A DNA stretch of 18,888 nt from the NCBI GenBank assembly GCA_023807065.1, contig JAJJLU010004094.1:1-18888 (forward strand), given 5' to 3'. Positions within the stretch are counted from its first letter, which is position 1, and each line of letters begins with the position of its first letter. The notes below the pieces were generated by a model, which was not told the DNA's origin, ran no database searches, and saw only the letters and a list, made by a program, of their open reading frames with translations. Made by a program: the position numbers and the translations under genes. The DNA is from Isotricha intestinalis (lineage: Eukaryota > Ciliophora > Litostomatea > Vestibuliferida > Isotrichidae). This document shows, piece after piece, positions 17,001-18,888 of this stretch.

Positions 17001-17260
17001 TATTTTATGGATTAGCTTTAATAAATATAAAATTCAGGAATTTTAAAGAAGCTGAAGAAAATATAATGAAAATTTTTAATTTATTTTCAAAAAAAAATGA
17101 TTTACCTAATTATTTTATTGATTTAATTATATATATAAATTTAATAAAATTAGGAGAACCAAATATACAAAAAAAAGATAATATTAGATTTAAAAATAAT
17201 ATTTTAAATATGATAAAAATAAGAAGAACTAATATAAAAAAAAAAATAAATGATTATTAA
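14042..17260 (+). CDS. Ankyrin-repeat protein fused to a CNOT10-like TPR region
   Basis: This is a 1072-residue protein. Residues about 20-290 are degenerate ankyrin repeats: NIKDKYNRNAIHYLF (near 128), DGDGDVPLGICLKKGW (near 183), NNLLHCAVLGPKNS (near 217) and DDYLTPYQLAYKNGF (near 250). From about 300 on, helix pairs resemble CNOT10, the TPR subunit of the CCR4-NOT deadenylase complex. AIRTLNYFNKGLYEKCIVYL is at about 303. LLLYNKVVFYLKSGDFDSIF is near 436. HNSLGIINLKLKNFFIAEFH starts at about 627, then FNIALTYFYQGKYIEARDIL, then KTWFRLGLC near 710. An acidic low-complexity insert follows at 765-790, and further TPR-like helices extend to about 1055. There is no signal peptide or membrane segment. 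The ankyrin-TPR architecture is seen in the sequence; the CNOT10 assignment rests on remembered motif order. A general ankyrin/TPR scaffold is the alternative. Confidence 0.8.
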   Translation: MENKENLISNNIQTDKVRECVTNLFFYSENGNSKKLKELIENNIYSTQTLNKAFRKLIFKFEFQNPEYEKCIHILMNLNIKINLQLPKENSTILMTILKKGDIYLIKTILEYSRTKEQDNELETIDFNIKDKYNRNAIHYLFIYNFLESDVIEIFDYLLNNYCKNDKNLYENIIYLLDTPDGDGDVPLGICLKKGWYVMTLKLIKFVKKRHENNKKNNLLHCAVLGPKNSIMCLKIILYYCKVDDLKSKNDDYLTPYQLAYKNGFYQLSKILKDYEKNFDNQIYKESFYEESQDYLKQNYNDLAIRTLNYFNKGLYEKCIVYLKNCQYYQYYNEPSYDDSKIDNSSIEWNYLLIRHKILLNSEKKNNNYFSNKKKKIKDLDSKKNKEYQNNASFFPNQEEFKNFFDKTLYNFNIWNSNKDINNEEIKDKLAKRYLLLYNKVVFYLKSGDFDSIFSTIHLYLTNEFPNDEKKYYQWIIYVSSTLMLIEIFIYIDYNEIAEMFLESFDIFINTKKKDYFSLSYSENERKIFEYLNDNEIMNQFSKYWIEVLCYNNLLKMMINIKNSKNFSIQYKKLIKECQYINELNIFRRLKMLYICLKIQKNYYLNYQKCFKYLQLLQEKDMDIFYHNSLGIINLKLKNFFIAEFHFRQAISIYKNALTIKGKNFDFRINYVCSIEFNIALTYFYQGKYIEARDILLKLSKISLMKNNYKTWFRLGLCSKEIELSKHLNNSNKIINSSNINIFKGYTKEENNEIKTEKDCISIDFENDNENKDSKDEDSNDELYKDFLKDYKYNYESEEDTSFKKNNYSIKRIILRCTHNANNPFKTSIYLNESINSFKRVIFLSKKNLKKQESIKNLIEIYYNRIPKDKGDKEFPLNYKLRININILCETYLNLIFCFSLREEWNEIIITIKEFRKRNLIISEDIHIRIEQYEIEAYINLKYYDKAKNCIKNSLDKHKEMIQNLNLNYYSKRNNEFIKEIYYKINLFYGLALINIKFRNFKEAEENIMKIFNLFSKKNDLPNYFIDLIIYINLIKLGEPNIQKKDNIRFKNNILNMIKIRRTNIKKKINDY

Positions 17261-17633
17261 TTAATTTTTTAATTATTTATAAAATAATTTTCAATAAATG
17301 TCTATTATTCAAAAATGGATTTCGAGCTAAATAAATATTGAAAATTTAATTTTAATAAAAAATTTCTTGATTTTTCATAATAGAAAAACATTAAAAAAGA
17401 AAAATGAATTGATATTCAAAAGTAAAAAATCATCTAATGGAATATTTTATTTAGAAAAAAAACCTTATATAAATTAATTAATACTAAAATTAAATTTTTT
17501 TTTGGGTGAGTTTAACTTTTTTAAAAAGCAATAAATTTTTTTTATATAATATATTGATTTTAAACCTATTAATAATTACAAAATAAAAAATACTTTTGAA
17601 TAAAGTATTTTTATTTAACTAAATTCATTAAAT
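17261..17633. other. Convergent 3' intergenic region
   Basis: The ankyrin/CNOT10-like gene and the next minus-strand gene converge here, so the region should hold both 3' UTRs and poly(A) sites. AATAAA words are too common in this DNA to be informative. A long hairpin near the minus-strand gene is listed separately. No open frame is supported. Confidence 0.5.
17581..17616. other. Near-perfect hairpin in convergent 3' region
   Basis: AAATAAAAAATACTTT (17581-17596) pairs with AAAGTATTTTTATTT (17602-17616) across a 5-base loop, TGAAT. The only defect is one unpaired A. It starts 17 bases beyond the stop of the minus-strand gene. It may mark 3'-end formation or be an AT-rich chance structure. 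Confidence 0.45.
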
Positions 17634-18332
17634 TTAATTTTGAGTATCAATAATTTTAGAGTTTTTAATATCTTTAATAGTAGTTTCTAAATTTTTCATT
17701 GTCATTTCATAACCATAATCTAAATCTTTTTTCATTGAATTTTGATCATCATCAATGTTCGAAATAATTAAATTGTTATTAAGATTATCAAAAGGAAAAA
17801 TATCAAAATCATTAAAAAGAGGGAAAACAGTATATGAATTATTTTCTTCGTTATTAAATTTAATTGTTGAAGAAAAATTTTTTTTATCAGATAAAAATAT
17901 ACTTTTTTTCTTATTCAAAAAATTTACAGGCGATTCTAAATTATTTTCAAGATAAATTTTTTTAAAATTATTATCTGAATTATTTTTATTAAATTTAGAT
18001 GATTTAAAATATTTTTGAATGATGTTTATTTTATATAATTCATTGTTTTTGTAATTAGAAGATATTAAAGGATGAATTTTAAAACTATAACTTATATTAT
18101 CTTCATCATCATAATCATCATTAAGAATACTCATATTTGAAATTGTTTTTTCTTTTGATTTATTATTTGAAAAGCTTTGAAATGTATTTGTAATCTTTTT
18201 TGAATTATTCTGAGTTAAAATGTTTTTATTCTTTAAGGTTTTTGTTTTTTTGAAAAGATTTGAAGAAACTTTATTAATATATTTTTCCCTTTGTTCTGGA
18301 TTGTTAAGAATATTTGTTATATCTTTTAACAT
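17634..18332 (-). CDS. Asn/Lys/Ser-rich protein, unrecognised
   Basis: This is an intact 232-residue frame from the ATG at 18332-18330 to a TAA at 17636-17634. I do not recognise a family. The N terminus (KDITNILNNPEQREKYINKV) is helical. Residues 28-70 are basic and Ser/Thr/Asn-rich, 71-80 are acidic (NDDYDDEDN), and 100-155 are basic and low-complexity. A distinctive hydrophobic patch, VFPLFNDFDIFPFDNL, lies at 159-174. The C-terminal 35 residues look helical (YEMTMKNLETTIKDIKNSK). There is no membrane segment or metal cluster. Much of it is probably disordered, and the Phe-rich patch could be a docking motif. It is transcribed away from the TMA46-like gene, with 343 bases between their start codons. 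Confidence 0.7.
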   Translation of the reverse strand: MLKDITNILNNPEQREKYINKVSSNLFKKTKTLKNKNILTQNNSKKITNTFQSFSNNKSKEKTISNMSILNDDYDDEDNISYSFKIHPLISSNYKNNELYKINIIQKYFKSSKFNKNNSDNNFKKIYLENNLESPVNFLNKKKSIFLSDKKNFSSTIKFNNEENNSYTVFPLFNDFDIFPFDNLNNNLIISNIDDDQNSMKKDLDYGYEMTMKNLETTIKDIKNSKIIDTQN

Positions 18333-18675
18333 CTTTACTTTTTAAGTGATTTTTTTATTTAAATTTTAAATGTAAACAATTATTAGAAAATTCAATAATA
18401 AATGATTTAATTTAAAAAACCATTTTGAAGAAGTTATTTTTTAAAAAGAAAATTAAAGTAGAAATATATTCTGCAATATTTCTAAAAAATTATTTTATTT
18501 TGAATATTTCTTAAATTATTTATTTTTATGTTTTTATAATAAAAAAAGAAATCCCAAGATATACAATAAATCCTTCTTTATGAATAATTATTTTCAAAAT
18601 TTCAAAATAATATATTATAATTAAAAAATTTTATAAAACATTCCAAAAATTTATTTAAATATCTTGAAAAAATAA
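18333..18675. promoter_or_regulatory. Divergent promoter region
   Basis: These 343 bases separate two divergent start codons and must hold both promoters. They are A/T-rich, with a weak inverted repeat ATTATTTT...AAAATAAT near 18588-18612. No factor site stands out. Confidence 0.4.
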
Positions 18676-18888
18676 ATGCCTCCAAAAAAGAGTTCAAATG
18701 CAAACAATAAAAAAGCAGAGAAAAAAGTAGAAAAAATAGTAGAAGATAAGACATTTGGATTAAAAAACAAAAAAAAATCAGCAGCTGTTCAAAAATATAT
18801 AAAAGGTATAGAAAACGTTACCCGTCAAAAAAGTAGGTTTAGGAGTAGAAGACAAATCAAAAAAATATGCAGAAAAAGCTGAAAAAAA
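18676..18888 (+). CDS. TMA46: TMA46/ZC3H15 (DFRP1) homologue, N-terminal part
   Basis: The N terminus MPPKKSSNANNKKAEKKVEK then IVEDKTFGLKNKKKSAAVQK is diagnostic of the DRG-family regulatory protein ZC3H15/Dfrp1 (yeast Tma46). That protein binds and stabilises the DRG1 GTPase (Rbg1 in yeast) on ribosomes. The CCCH zinc fingers would lie beyond the window. After QKYIKGIENVTRQK the frame turns into an Arg-rich tail and stops at 18880-18882, which is far too short for the family. Shifting frame at the six-A run (18827-18832) gives VGLGVEDKSKKYAEKAEKK, the charged helix expected here, open to the window end. Alternatively a 37-nt GT-AG intron (18806-18842) restores the same frame. The gene is therefore probably intact and continues past 18888. 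Confidence 0.85.

Noticed and set aside
18588..18612. Inverted repeat ATTATTTT...AAAATAAT
   Set aside because: Short pure-A/T arms of this kind are expected by chance throughout this sequence.
1..18888. CRISPR arrays, insertion sequences, tRNA and rRNA genes
   Set aside because: No regularly spaced repeats, transposase motifs, terminal repeats, or GC-bearing cloverleaf or rRNA-like segments were seen.

Overview
The window is a stretch of nuclear DNA from an AT-rich single-celled eukaryote. G+C looks well under a quarter by eye and is lowest between genes. Genes are densely packed and mostly intron-poor, and proteins are rich in Asn, Lys, Ile and Glu. The standard genetic code fits: glutamine is CAA or CAG, and TAA and TGA end reading frames. 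No prokaryotic operon signals, rRNA or tRNA genes are visible. A Jhy-like (cilium-associated) protein argues for a flagellated or ciliated lineage. Candidates are an anaerobic chytrid fungus (Neocallimastigomycota), an Anaeramoeba-like protist, or a standard-code ciliate. The 37-nt intron and the ciliate-like Ras sequence (Glu at the Gln61 position) argue against a typical anaerobic fungus. The group cannot be fixed from this window alone.

Layout. Bases 1-2194 are a minus-strand block: the start of a calmodulin-like EF-hand gene cut by the window edge, a small coiled-coil protein, and a bZIP transcription factor. The bZIP gene has a 12-bp GC-containing palindrome with an ACGT core 35 bp upstream of its ATG. 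A gene-free stretch (911-1774) holds a candidate C/D-box-like RNA. Bases 2922-10501 are three co-directional plus-strand genes: a 1306-aa GRAM-VASt lipid-transfer protein with a C-terminal membrane anchor, an eight-repeat PUF (Pumilio) RNA-binding protein, and a Trf4/GLD-2-type poly(A) polymerase homologue that has lost catalytic aspartates. A Ras-family GTPase (minus, one 37-nt intron) shares a 109-bp divergent promoter with the Jhy-like gene (plus). A frameshift-riddled pseudogene (minus, about 13095-13752) follows. Next is a 1072-aa protein that appears to fuse ankyrin repeats to a CNOT10-like TPR subunit of CCR4-NOT. The window ends with an unrecognised Asn-rich protein (minus) divergent from the start of the TMA46/ZC3H15 (DFRP1) gene.

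How the genes may work together. PUF protein, (pseudo)poly(A) polymerase and CNOT10-like protein all belong to mRNA poly(A)-tail control. They lie on the same strand within about 10 kb. The PUF gene also has two abutting UGUA-type elements just past its own stop codon, which suggests autoregulation. This is the most interesting candidate system here. The functional link is inference from families and position, not demonstrated.

Caveats. Two reading frames (Ras C terminus, TMA46) break at or near homopolymers and could be assembly errors. Family calls come from motif recognition, not from database searches.
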